Below, piece by piece: positions 35,646 through 45,608 of a stretch of 64,000 nt of DNA. Each line of letters begins with the position of its first letter. Within the stretch, counting starts at the first letter, position 1. The notes beneath the pieces are model-generated. The model had not been told where the DNA came from, searched no databases, and worked only from the letters and a program-made list of their open reading frames with translations. The translations under genes were made by a program, and so were the position numbers. Origin of the DNA: Acephala macrosclerotiorum (Eukaryota > Ascomycota > Leotiomycetes > Helotiales > Mollisiaceae); contig MU119281.1 in assembly GCA_014904845.1 (NCBI GenBank), positions 62,001 to 126,000 on the forward strand. Direction: 5' to 3'.

Positions 35646-36905
35646 CTACAAATGTGGCATAAATTGAGTCCAATCAACAGTGTAATACGCAGACGGATTC
35701 ATGCGCCTCAAACTCGCAAATGTCTCGATAACAAGCAAGGTCCTCGCCAATCCATACAATATAGCACTCAAGGTCCCAGGTCCATCAGCAGCCCAGTTTC
35801 GAAAACATGTATTTTTTGATGCCTTCTTCTCCCAAATTCCCAAAAGCGTCATCGTAAGATCAAATCCCGGCTTGACAGACATTACTTCCGCAAAACCCCA
35901 AATGAGCATGACACCCGACATCGTGACACTGCTTCCGCGCCAGATCCACCGTTCCCAGTTTGTTGGAAAAGGAAAATCCCATGCTAGGATGTGGCAGGAA
36001 GCGTGGACGAGAGTTAGAAGCCAGAGAGGAACGGCTAGTCGCAAAGTTTGCGGAGCAACAGCGTAGTCATTAGGAAACCTTTGGAGAGGTCGGACTGGGA
36101 TTCCAATATGACTGAATCTTGGTCTGCGTTTCCATTGTGACCAGCCTGGTTGCTCAACAAAATCCATTGGTGTATCGACGTACGGTGCGCGGGCAACAGA
36201 TCCGGCTTCGGCAAGTATAGTGCTGATCGGAGTCGTTGTGTGGAGGTCGAAAGCTTGTTCGACACCTTGTGGTTTGTCGATCCAGAAAATGAATGTGAAT
36301 GATGTGCAGAGCGCAAATGCCACGGTTGTGAGTTCTAGGCTGCTGATTTCCATGTGTTGGATAGCTCGGGCAAGGGTTTGAGCTATCATGTATGTGCCTT
36401 GGACGATCGCGACTACCTTTGCAAACCTATCCGACTTGCTGTGATCTTGAATATCCTCTTTTGTAGCTGATGGGACGTCGATGTAATTTTTGTTGACCAA
36501 GTAGTAGATTGCGCGACTATTGACTGGAAATGGTGGCATGTCAGGAGAATGCAACACAAACCCTCCACTGTCTGCAAAGAAACCGTGAACCACAGTCCAG
36601 TGACGCACACCAATAGCCTGCATTTGCTCCATTGATCTCTTCGCAGATGATCTCTGGCAAGCTGCTATCATGGTCACTGCTTCAGGTGCGTAAATTATGA
36701 ATGCTGACCATCGTGCTTTTCGGATAAAAATACTGCAGTAGCTTTCTCCTGGTGTTGGGAGGTTGGTGTGGAGGACTGTCCAGGTACTGATGAAGATGAC
36801 GAGTAGGCAGGACCAAATGATGTCGATGGTACCTCGCTGATTTGGTTGATTGACCCAGCCAACCTTGTCATGATCTGGAAGCGTTGAGTTCTGAAACGGT
36901 AACAT
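35646..36905 (-). CDS. Uncharacterised fungal multi-pass membrane protein
   Basis: Single-exon gene, 419 residues. Near the N-terminus GWVNQPNQRGTIDIIWSCLL runs into the first helix and WTVLHTNLP, a start I recognise from a widespread uncharacterised fungal integral-membrane family. Further hydrophobic segments lie at about 70-85, 185-210, 305-325, 335-360 and 385-405. A soluble loop around 230-300 holds GWSQWKRRPRFSH. HGFFADSGGFVLH (about 110-122) is a typical conserved loop. Substrate and role are unknown; the gene lies between the OSBP gene and the P450 cluster. Confidence 0.88.
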   Translation of the reverse strand: MLPFQNSTLPDHDKVGWVNQPNQRGTIDIIWSCLLVIFISTWTVLHTNLPTPGESYCSIFIRKARWSAFIIYAPEAVTMIAACQRSSAKRSMEQMQAIGVRHWTVVHGFFADSGGFVLHSPDMPPFPVNSRAIYYLVNKNYIDVPSATKEDIQDHSKSDRFAKVVAIVQGTYMIAQTLARAIQHMEISSLELTTVAFALCTSFTFIFWIDKPQGVEQAFDLHTTTPISTILAEAGSVARAPYVDTPMDFVEQPGWSQWKRRPRFSHIGIPVRPLQRFPNDYAVAPQTLRLAVPLWLLTLVHASCHILAWDFPFPTNWERWIWRGSSVTMSGVMLIWGFAEVMSVKPGFDLTMTLLGIWEKKASKNTCFRNWAADGPGTLSAILYGLARTLLVIETFASLRRMNPSAYYTVDWTQFMPHL

Positions 36906-37417
36906 TCGATACTGGATGATATTTTGTTTGATATATGACTTGGATCAAAGAAGCGCTTTGAGTTCAGGGCCTTCACCTTCTTTCATTCCTTCATGCTTGG
37001 TCCATGATCTATCTTATGGGGGATCCCGCTGCTGCATGCCCGACACGGACACAAATCACAATGACTGGTGGCTTACGGGATCCTCGACTCTCAATCCTTC
37101 AGTGGCGCTACGCGCTTTTGCCTCGTTTCAGGCTGCACCTCACTTCTTGGATTCGGCAAGATTCGGTGTGCGCGTGGAAGCTCCAGGTAAAAAAAACATG
37201 ATTAGAACTAAAAATAGAATTTAGGCATCGAAAGAGACGCACGACTAAAGTTTTTTCTTGGAGAATTGGGTAGGATTTTGACGCCCTCGAAAAAACACGA
37301 TTGGTAAGAGATATCATTTGACGTTGATGCGGCTTCATTGGTGCATAAAGATGGGGAAATATTTGGCAGAATTTAAGAGGAGTCACGCGACCATGTTCTG
37401 TTGCCCGATATACTTGA
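36906..37417. other. Intergenic
   Basis: Nothing recognised; shadow ORFs only. Confidence 0.5.
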
Positions 37418-39302
37418 TCAGCCTCTACCTACGCGCTCTGTTTGCCCTCCATGAGGGATCATTGATATCGTTGATCTCTCCAAGATGATATTGGAGTATT
37501 GCTGACCCCTCGGCGTTATGGACATCTCGAATGGTCTTGGTTTTTTTAAGAGTCCAGCTGTTCGGCCATTGTTAGTGCGGCCACAAGTAGTTTCGGGAAA
37601 GGAACAACGTACCTCTTTCCTGATCCATGCGAATATCAGAACCCGGAATCTTCTTAAGGTCGAAAGCCCAAAGTATGCGCGATATAGCCATGAAAATCGC
37701 ATAATCTGCAACATAAGCTCCGGGGCAGAACCGACGTCCGAACCCATAGTTGGCGTGGTCACGGTCTTGGTAGCTACTGGATTGAGCCGAAGATACGGAA
37801 TCTTGACTGTCATGGACGAACCGGAGCGGTTCAAAAAAGGAAGGGTCTTTGTAGCGTGCGGCGTCCATATTCAGAGCTGGGATATTGGGAAAGAGGATTG
37901 TGCCTTTGGGAAAGGTGTAGCCTCGATAATTTAGAGCTTTAGTAGTCGCATGTGGAATGCCTCGAGATATTTTCAGCGTAAGCACGTTTAGCACGAGCAA
38001 ACACTTACCGACAACAGCAATAGGTGCCCATCGATGAACTTCTTTGATTAGAGCACGAATGTAGGGTAGATTCTGCGCATCTTCGTAAGCAGGGAGCCGA
38101 TCGCCACCAACCACGCGGTCAAGCTCTAATAACATGTCAGCCAGCTCAGGCCAGAGGGGAAAGGGCGGTTACCAGCATGCGCAATAGCAACTTTTTCTGG
38201 GTGTAAAGCCATTGTTTTGAGGAAAAGCTGCATCATTGCACTAGTAGTATCTGATCCTGCGCCAAGAAGCATCGCAAGCATGTTCATATGCGCCTCATTG
38301 TCAAACCCATCAGATCCTTTCTTCTATCGCAACCCTTTAGCCCGCGTTCTTTATGTGTCTGCGATGCTCTCATACCTCGCGAAGTTTGTTTGCGAAACAT
38401 TCAAGGTTCTGGGAAGCCGCAGCCTCCCGCTTTGCTTGCTCGATGTATTTCCTCTGAGTCCTGGCCTCTTTGTGCTTGAGAATGGATAAAATCCAGTACC
38501 ATGGCTGCATCCACTGCGGTAATCTGAGAAAAATTGGAAACATGTCAAATATGCAAGTGCCTGGGAGAAAGTCTGACATAGGTTAGCGTTAGGAGTTGAA
38601 CGTCAATGGTGTCGGATCTTGCATACACAAGTACATTGTCTTCCAAATCTCGTATAATTCAGCAATCTCTCTATCCTCTTGATCTCTCAATCGGCGACCG
38701 TACAGGACCCGGAAGATAACGTTGATTGCGAATCGCTCGCAGTGGAATAAAAAACTTAATGGCTCATCGAGTAACTTTCTGATCAGAAGCAAAGACTCGT
38801 GGTCGGATCCTTGGTGAAAAGAAGCAGATGCTGATTTCGAGAGTACAGTATGGTATATCTTTCGCTGATTTCGGAACGTATCATCTGCCGGCGCAACAAC
38901 AATCCTGTCGGGTAAATTCGCATGCCGGAAGTCGTTGTGCATTGGCCTTGAGGCTGTGTCTACCGCTCCTCCCTAATTGCACATCTTCAGTATGCGATTC
39001 GCAGACTCGTGGTTGCACATTACCTTTTGCAGGAGCTCATGTGCTACTTGTGGGCTATTGATGAAGACCGTGGGCCATGATCCCATCCATACCGTGGTCA
39101 TATCTCCGTATTGAGCTTTGAAGCTCCCACAAATCTCCCGTGGGGCTACACTTAGCCGGTAAAGAGTCCCTAGGTTACCAAAGAATGGAAAAGGCTGGGG
39201 TCCATCAGGAAGGCCAAGTGAGACACTACGGGCGGCCTTCCTCACTTTGATCCAACAGCAGCTAAGGATCGCAACACAAAAACAAAGCGCTGGCAGCAAC
39301 AT
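37418..39302 (-). CDS. Cytochrome P450 (cluster enzyme 1)
   Basis: Haem-thiolate monooxygenase anchored in the ER by an N-terminal helix (LLPALCFCVAILSCCW), followed by the Pro-rich hinge GLPDGPQPFPFFGNLG. Exons are joined by short introns: about 38957-39007 (donor GTAATG), a GTATGC intron near 38580-38625, one near 38310-38370, one near 38138-38175, one near 37958-38010, and one near 37560-37610. The I-helix has AGSDTTSAM, the K-helix KEVHRW (ExxR) and the haem loop FGRRFCPGAYVAD with the Cys ligand. The C-terminus is read in a final exon ending TERVGRG. No stop or frame break was found with this model. Substrate unknown. It lies divergent to the membrane-protein gene at 40440. Confidence 0.88.
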
Positions 39303-39568
39303 TATCGCATCGATGGGTGTGATATAAGGAAAGGAGCGTCATTCCGTAAAAACGTGGAGAATAACATGCCTCTATCAGACAGATTCAATCACGAGTTTCA
39401 ACCCACTGAAGTGGTGGCAGCCTGCCACTGCACCCACTCATGGCCGTGACGTTTGGGCCGGAAGTGATGTGCCTCGGGCGACTGCGCAGTGCATACTCTA
39501 GCATTCTTCACACACACGAAAGTGCGAAGAATACATTCGCGCCGCCAAGGAAGATCCCGCTTAGGTAA
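39303..39568. other. Upstream region of P450 1
   Basis: Part of the divergent promoter shared with the gene at 40440; the MITE follows at once. No gene. Confidence 0.5.
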
Positions 39569-39905
39569 ACTCGTTTTGACCGAGTAACCGCCCAGTTTTA
39601 CTAAACGCCTAACCAAAAAAATCGCGACTTTTATTCAAAAAAAAAAAAATTTATAACTATAAAAAACCTTTATAAAATTTAATAAATTAAAATACAACTA
39701 TTAAAAAATTTTATAATTAAAATTTAAAAATGGTTTAAAAATTAAATATTTTATAAATATTATATTTATTTACGTAAATAATTTTATTTTACTTATATTA
39801 AATTTTATGGAATTTTAGTAAAGTTATAATATTTTTTCCAAAAAAAATCGCGATTTTTTAATTGAGCATTTAGTGAGACTGGGCGGTTATCCAGTTAAAA
39901 CGAGT
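39569..39905. mobile_element. 337-bp MITE with about 60-bp inverted repeats and an A+T-rich core
   Basis: The left end ACTCGTTTTGACCGAGTAAC (39569 on) and the right end (to 39905) are imperfect inverted repeats for about 60 bp, sharing TAACCGCCCAGT, CACTAAA-type and AAATCGCGA blocks. Most mismatches are C/T or G/A. The core (39620-39840) is almost pure A+T. Flanks suggest a TA or TAA duplication (gTAA before, TAAc after), but the exact ends are uncertain. No ORF. Confidence 0.8.
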
Positions 39906-40439
39906 AACATTATACCAAATGAGGAATAAATACTCGTGACAATGTGATAATAACACTGCTTGGGTTACGGGCTGCCCGCCGCTCATGGCCTGTGAACTTT
40001 ATGCATACGATCGATCGTAAAATCGAAAGAGCCTCAAAAATTTAATTTGTTGGAGCAAGGGCGCGCCTGTGGCTGCATGCATGAGCGTAGGGGCGGAGCA
40101 GTCTTCCCGGGCTGAAATTCGTGGCACTTCAGGGTGCAGATCCTGCCACACTCACTAAACCTCATGCCGCAGGAGTCACGCCCTGCTGTTCACGCCCGAC
40201 CAGAGTGCGTCACGAGAGAGAGGCTGGAATAATAGGCTCCCAAAGCCTGCACAAGACTGAGCGCATATAACCTCAGGCCGCGATATGACTTCGATCATTT
40301 CCCCTTCATATTCACATTCAACCCAGAGCCTCGTCCGCAGCTTCTGTGATCTGGTTGTATGTTTGCCCGTACCTGAACTTAACGATACTTCGCACTCGAC
40401 GAGACTTAAAACCTCTCTCCACATCATCAGAAGCTCATC
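39906..40439. other. Upstream region of the membrane-protein gene
   Basis: Right part of the divergent promoter. A short 92-codon ORF on the minus strand is not convincing. Confidence 0.5.
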
Positions 40440-41801
40440 ATGGCCACTCAAGACTCTACAACCGGGCGCTCCATCCTGGCCTTATCGTTGATCGGAGCTT
40501 TTGGAGTAAACAGCATGTACGGTCTGGCCTGGCGAAACGGCTACATCTCGTCTCTCCTCCATCTTCGACGACACGGCCCTTACGTCCTCCCTGGCTCCAA
40601 CATCCCAATACTTACACGCTTCACCGGAATCGGGATTTTGGACAAAGCGTTGACGTTGGCAGGAGTGATGTTTGCCAATGTTACGGATGGGTCGGCACCG
40701 GCGTCAAGTTTGTATGGGTTCCAGTTTGCGGGGCAATTGGTGCCTATGTTCACTATTATGTTGGTTGAAGCTGCGAGGCGAGGAAATAAAGGAAATGCTG
40801 TGTCTTGGTAAGGCCTAATGTGAAAGCTTGGAAGGAGAAGGCTGACCGTGGGTAGGGCTGTGCTTTGGGGTTGTGCTTCTCAAGGACTTGGGTATGGGTT
40901 TACGATGCCTATCTATGCCATTGTGCATCTTTTCTGCTCTCCTACCGCAACCAATAGATCCGCCGCCATGGCACAGGATGTTCGTTTACAGTCCACAGAA
41001 AGCGTCAACACCATCATTCCTGCGCTGGTTCTCGGCTATGTGATCCCCAGCGTGTTGATGGCGATCCCAATCTCATCCACGGTGCTTCACCAATGGCTCG
41101 GTGGTTTCTGGCAAGGATATCCTGTGTGGGTAACTCTGATCCAGTACGGTATCGGATTCGTTCGTTCTAGAAGGTTGGACGCAGAAGACGGGCAAAAGCC
41201 AGCTACTGCTACTGGTCCAGTCGAGTCCTCCCGAGTCGGCGAAGAGATGGTCCTGCATCGAGCTTACCTCTTCGCATTCGCCTTCTCAGCAACAACGAAC
41301 ATCATAACTTACAGCATCCTAGCAAGCGTCAAACTCTTTCCATCATTATTCTCAGAACACATCCGCAACGCCTTGACATTCCAAAACGTTTTCATCCCAC
41401 CACCATTCTGGTCCAGAGAACCAATGCCAAACATGGCGGTTGGCATCCAGAACTTCTTCCAATACGACCAATATGTTGGGTCTACGGCTGCAATTGTATG
41501 GGCTACTGCACTGTGGATCAAAGCTCGCAAACAGGCAATGACGTTGAACAACTGGTTGTGGCTTGCAGGCGAGATTTTCGGTATCTCAATTATTGCTGGA
41601 CCTGGTGCGGCGTGGGTATCTTTGATCTGGAATCGGGATGAGTTGATACTTGGCACTGATGAACTTTTCTCGAATATTGAGGGGCAGACTACTACACAAA
41701 CTAGCGATCTGGCCGATGCGGGAAGAGAGACTGAACGAGATACTGATGATGGAGATCTGATTGATATGGCGGAGGGAGGTGAAAGCTTAGAAGAAAGCTA
41801 G
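40440..41801 (+). CDS. Multi-pass membrane protein in the P450/SDR cluster
   Basis: Two exons (40440-40807, 40856-41801; 48-bp intron) give 437 residues. The start MATQDSTTGRSILALSLIGA leads into helix 1. Further helices are seen near residues 70-120, 125-150, 185-210, 215-235, 275-300, 345-365 and 375-400. The C-terminal 45 residues are acidic and polar. The block FQFAGQLVPMFTIMLVEAAR with AVLWGCASQGLGYGFTMP is the best marker; I have the impression of a fungal family seen near secondary-metabolite genes but cannot name it. It has no transporter signature and no Asp-rich terpene cyclase motif. Role unknown; in context it could be a transporter, a receptor or a non-canonical enzyme. Confidence 0.85.
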
Positions 41802-42208
41802 CTTCGTCCATAGTAATGTAAAAATGGAGTCCGTCTTCCACTCCTGACTTTTACTGTACTCACATGACGCCTCGCTTTTAAGTATTGAATAATTAGTCAA
41901 GCGGTTAGTAACGAACAACGCTCCACAATGGCACAAGTGTGCTACATAAACTGGAGACGCCGACCAACCCTGGGAGCAGAAGAAATTCTAAGAACATCTT
42001 ACACCACTAATTGACCACAAGAGCAAGAGGGGAAAATGGAACATATAGCGAATTGTGTGACACTATCCCCATATTGGGTAAATTATTAAAAAGAAACCTC
42101 AGGTTTGTCTGAAATGGAGGACCACGGATCTTACTGAAAGTACACAATGTCGTATACCATGACTTCTCCATAACTGCAACTTTGGAACGCCTCCCCGAAT
42201 ACACCAAA
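41802..42208. other. Intergenic between converging genes
   Basis: No gene recognised. Confidence 0.5.
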
Positions 42209-43015
42209 CTATTCAAGATAAACCATCTTCCTCGTCACACCTCCATCAACCACCATCTCGCTTCCTGTAACACCCCTCGCCCCGACTAAATACTCAACCG
42301 CCTTCCCAACATCGTCAACATTCCCCACCCTCCCCGTCAACTGCCATTCATGCTCCCTCTCCTCCAAACCATCTTCCCATTTGACACCCAACTCATCACC
42401 CTTTTTACACTCATTCCCAACATGAATCCACCCCAACACCAACGCATTTACCGTCACTCCCTGCGGCGCCAAACTTACAGCCAAGGCTTGACTCAATCCA
42501 AGTAATCCAGCTTTGGTTGCTGCATAAGACTCAGAATTAGGTTCTGATTGATGAGCGCGAGTGGAGGAGATATTGATGATAGTCCCTCCTTGCTTTCGTA
42601 ATGAGGATTTTCTGAGAAGCGGCAAGCAAGCTTGAACCATCAACATCGGCGCCGTCAAGTTAGTTTCCAAACTCTTATTCCACTCCTCTAAACTCAAATT
42701 AGCGATCCCAGTCCCTCCAACAGCGCCTGTATAAGCAGCGTTGTTGATCAGGACATCTAGATGGCCTGCGAATTGGCGTTTCAAGTTTTCGATGGTGGCG
42801 GTTATGTCGGTGGGTGAGCGGAGGTCGCAAAGGCTGGATGTGATGCGGCCGGGATATTGGGAGGAGAGGGTTGATGTGGTGTGGGAGAGTTCTTCTTTGT
42901 TGTTGTCGAGGAGGTAAAGTGTGTGGCCTTTTGAGGCGAGAATTCGGGCGAGGCCGCGGCCTATGCCTCGACCACCGCCGGTGATGAGGATTTTGAGGGG
43001 TTGGGTTGTTGCCAT
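42209..43015 (-). CDS. Short-chain dehydrogenase/reductase
   Basis: Intact single-exon classical SDR, 268 residues. TGGGRGIGRGLA at residues 12-23 binds NAD(P), CDLRSP follows the third strand, and INNAAYTGAVGG is the NNAG-type motif. The Ser of INISSTRAH with YAATK (Tyr/Lys) completes the catalytic set. The C-terminus has the usual TGSEMVVDGG. Coenzyme choice is unclear: Asp-Asn after strand 2 (YLLDNN) favours NAD(H). It lies tail-to-tail with the membrane-protein gene and head-to-tail with the damaged P450, and would supply an oxidoreductase to the cluster. Confidence 0.93.
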   Translation of the reverse strand: MATTQPLKILITGGGRGIGRGLARILASKGHTLYLLDNNKEELSHTTSTLSSQYPGRITSSLCDLRSPTDITATIENLKRQFAGHLDVLINNAAYTGAVGGTGIANLSLEEWNKSLETNLTAPMLMVQACLPLLRKSSLRKQGGTIINISSTRAHQSEPNSESYAATKAGLLGLSQALAVSLAPQGVTVNALVLGWIHVGNECKKGDELGVKWEDGLEEREHEWQLTGRVGNVDDVGKAVEYLVGARGVTGSEMVVDGGVTRKMVYLE

Positions 43016-43353
43016 TTTAAGTTATGCGAGAATTGAAAATGAATTGAGTGAAAGGAACAAGGAAATATACAAAGCTTGAAGTGGCTGAAAGAAAGGATAA
43101 ACTCGTGATGTTAAAAGATATGACTAAGAAAATCGATCGCGTCATCGCCGCCATCAGAAGTTTTCTGGTCATATTCGTTCCAGACCTTGGCTCTTTGAGA
43201 AGATTTCTCAACATAAATATTCAGCCCTGTTGATAACTGAATTGCAACAGTAAAGATATATGATGAAGGAAAGGAGGGACGACGATGTTAGGTAAGGTAT
43301 TCCTCGAAGACAAAGCACGTGACCACCACACTTCATCAAGCTCATCTAGAAAA
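43016..43353. other. Intergenic
   Basis: Promoter of the SDR gene and 3' flank of the damaged P450. Nothing recognised. Confidence 0.5.
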
Positions 43354-45064
43354 CTACTTGTAAATGGCTCGAATCCCCTTGCTGTCCAGCGATGTATGAG
43401 GAATGAAGTGGTCATGCACTGGGGTGACATCCCTACTCGTCGTCTCGAACAATTCCATGTTTTCAAATCGTCGAAAGATTGTCGCCACAGTGAGGTAAAG
43501 CTCCGCTTTTGCTAAGCTGTGAAAGTTGAACATCAGCTTGTGTCTCATTTAATGACGTAGGAAGACGTACTTGATGCCAAGACACATTCTGGTCCCTCTT
43601 GAGAACGCTACCATGTACCTGTCAAGTTTCTTGGAAGTATGATGATCATCTTGGAGGAGGCTTACTCCTTCTGGAATTATATAGTCTTTGTATCGCATGC
43701 TGCCACCTGGAAGAGTTCTTCCGAGTCGTGAAGATACACCGGATGAGAGCCTGCTTCCGTCAGATCGCGTACATCGAATGGTTGTATGGATCATGATGCT
43801 ACCTCAACCCTTCATTGACCACTGCAGTCTAAGATGAAATCAGTACTTCGAACTAATGAAGGAGAAAAATCCTTAACCTACAAGATACGGGAGTCTTTCG
43901 ACCAAGTTCAACGCGATGGGTGTATTTTTATCTGGTAACGACTCATTCAGCTCGGCTCTCAATCTAGCAAGCGTATCCGGATTATCAAGAAGGTGGAAGT
44001 GCACAACAGCCAACGTATTGGCGCTGGTCTCCGAGCCTGCACCTATAACAGACAACCCTTCGCTCCAGATCCTCTTCGCTGTTCTCTCTTCGGGTGGCAA
44101 GCCACTCTGAAGAAGAGCATGCATGATCGTCGAATCGAGCCCACTCCCACTGTTGCCTTTGCCTGGCTCGGAGACACCAGCGATGACTCTTTCCGTTTGA
44201 GCTTTGATCCGCTGTCTCGATTAGCACCCTAATTTCTGGGAGAATAGGTATGACTCACGTTCTCATACATGAATATATTTTCGAATGTCGGACTGAGCCA
44301 ACGACGAAGAATTGTGGAAGGACCCTCACTACATTGAAAAGCCAAGGGAACTGCTTCATGAAGTTCCCCGCACCCATCATAAGATGCACCCCATCAAACC
44401 AATCTTTCTTGAAATCAGGAGAATCGAGATGATCCCAAGATTCATTGAATGCATAAGCAGTGATGACATCAATTGTCAAAGCACTGTACGCTGCGCGCAT
44501 CTCGACAGGCCTTCCTATTCCTCGAAACTCATTCAATCGTGAGGATAGCCTCTCAACCACTGTTTGAATCGTGGGTTCAAGGCGATTAATCATCTGTTTC
44601 GAGAAGAATGGGTTGAGCGCTGAGCGACGAAGTCGATGTTGTTTGTGCTCGATTGTTCCGAAAGTTGCATATGACATGTCGAATTGTCCTGTGTACCAAC
44701 TTGACTTGTTGACTGGGAGGTTATTTGAGTAGAGGACGTCGAAGTAGTCTGCGTCATTGATGTGCAACTCAAAAGGACTGATGCGGACGATTGGCCCTGC
44801 TAGAGTAAGGATATATTCCTAGAGACACGAGGGACACAAACCATATTGCTTGTGCAGCTCTTGGATCTTGAAGGTATATTGACCGCTGAGTATTACATCG
44901 TAGTAGAATTCGTACCATAGTGTTGCAGCTGCTATCTTTGGGCCGGGAAATTTGGAGAGCGGACTGAAGTAGACTCTGTAGATGGGTAGAGCGATCGTGT
45001 AGAAGAGACTGAGAGCGACCAGAGTCGGAACAGCCTGTGCTGCGAGTTCAGATAAGAGGCCCAT
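43354..45064 (-). pseudogene. Damaged cytochrome P450 (cluster enzyme 2, trichodiene-oxygenase-like)
   Basis: The N-terminal anchor (LVALSLFYTIALPIYRVYF) is followed by SKFPGPKIAAAT, typical of the large fungal CYP58-like group. Exon 2 has GPIVRISPFELHINDADYFD. I-helix GAGSETSANT, K-helix NEGLR (ExxR, rebuilt over an intron with LSSGVSSRLGR) and haem loop FSRGTRMCLGI are all present. Two defects are visible. First, near 44301 the frame changes by one base between VLPQFF and RWLSPTFENIFMYEN. Second, after YKDYIIPEG only about 12 unrelated codons precede KLDRYMVAFSRG, so the usual PERW segment of about 25-30 residues is missing. It ends FIPHTSLDSKGIRAIYK. Probably inactive. A misassembly or strain-specific deletion is the alternative. 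Confidence 0.8.
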
Positions 45065-45608
45065 GACTATCTAGGAAGCTCGAATCCCTATGAGTTCGAT
45101 AGATGGACAGCAAAATAGAACCAAGGTCGAACCGAAGGTTCAGCTCGACGACGAATTGTATGGGCTAAGGAGTAAACTACCACGCCGACGCGGAATTTAA
45201 CATTTTTCCAGATAACAGAGAATCGAACACCATGTCCAGGACACGGGAGCAACCAACTTTAACGTGTATGCAGTGACAGTCGTGAATAATCGGGTAGTAA
45301 TGCAGTTGGCTGTAACCTGCATGCAGCGACAGGCATTGCTCGGGATTGATCCATAACGAGCATGCCATGCAGATACGGCCCGCTCTTGGAAAAAATAGCG
45401 TCCAGTACTGATTGCACTGCATCTTGCCCTGGTACATCTTGTATAGATACACACAGAGACGCCAATCAAGTCGCTTATGTAGTTCTGACTGTAACGCTTT
45501 CGACCCGCAACTGACCCCGCGACGTCTGATGCGCCGAGTAACCTATGCGCAAATGTTCAATCTGTGAAGATCACATGTCTGACAATGATAACAACAGTGC
45601 AGAGGTAC
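45065..45608. other. Intergenic
   Basis: Upstream of the damaged P450. Overlapping minus-strand ORFs of 68-91 codons look non-coding. Confidence 0.45.

Noticed and set aside
44301..44301. An intron instead of a frame break in the damaged P450
   Set aside because: No GT...AG pair was found that would join FF to RWLSP without losing conserved residues.
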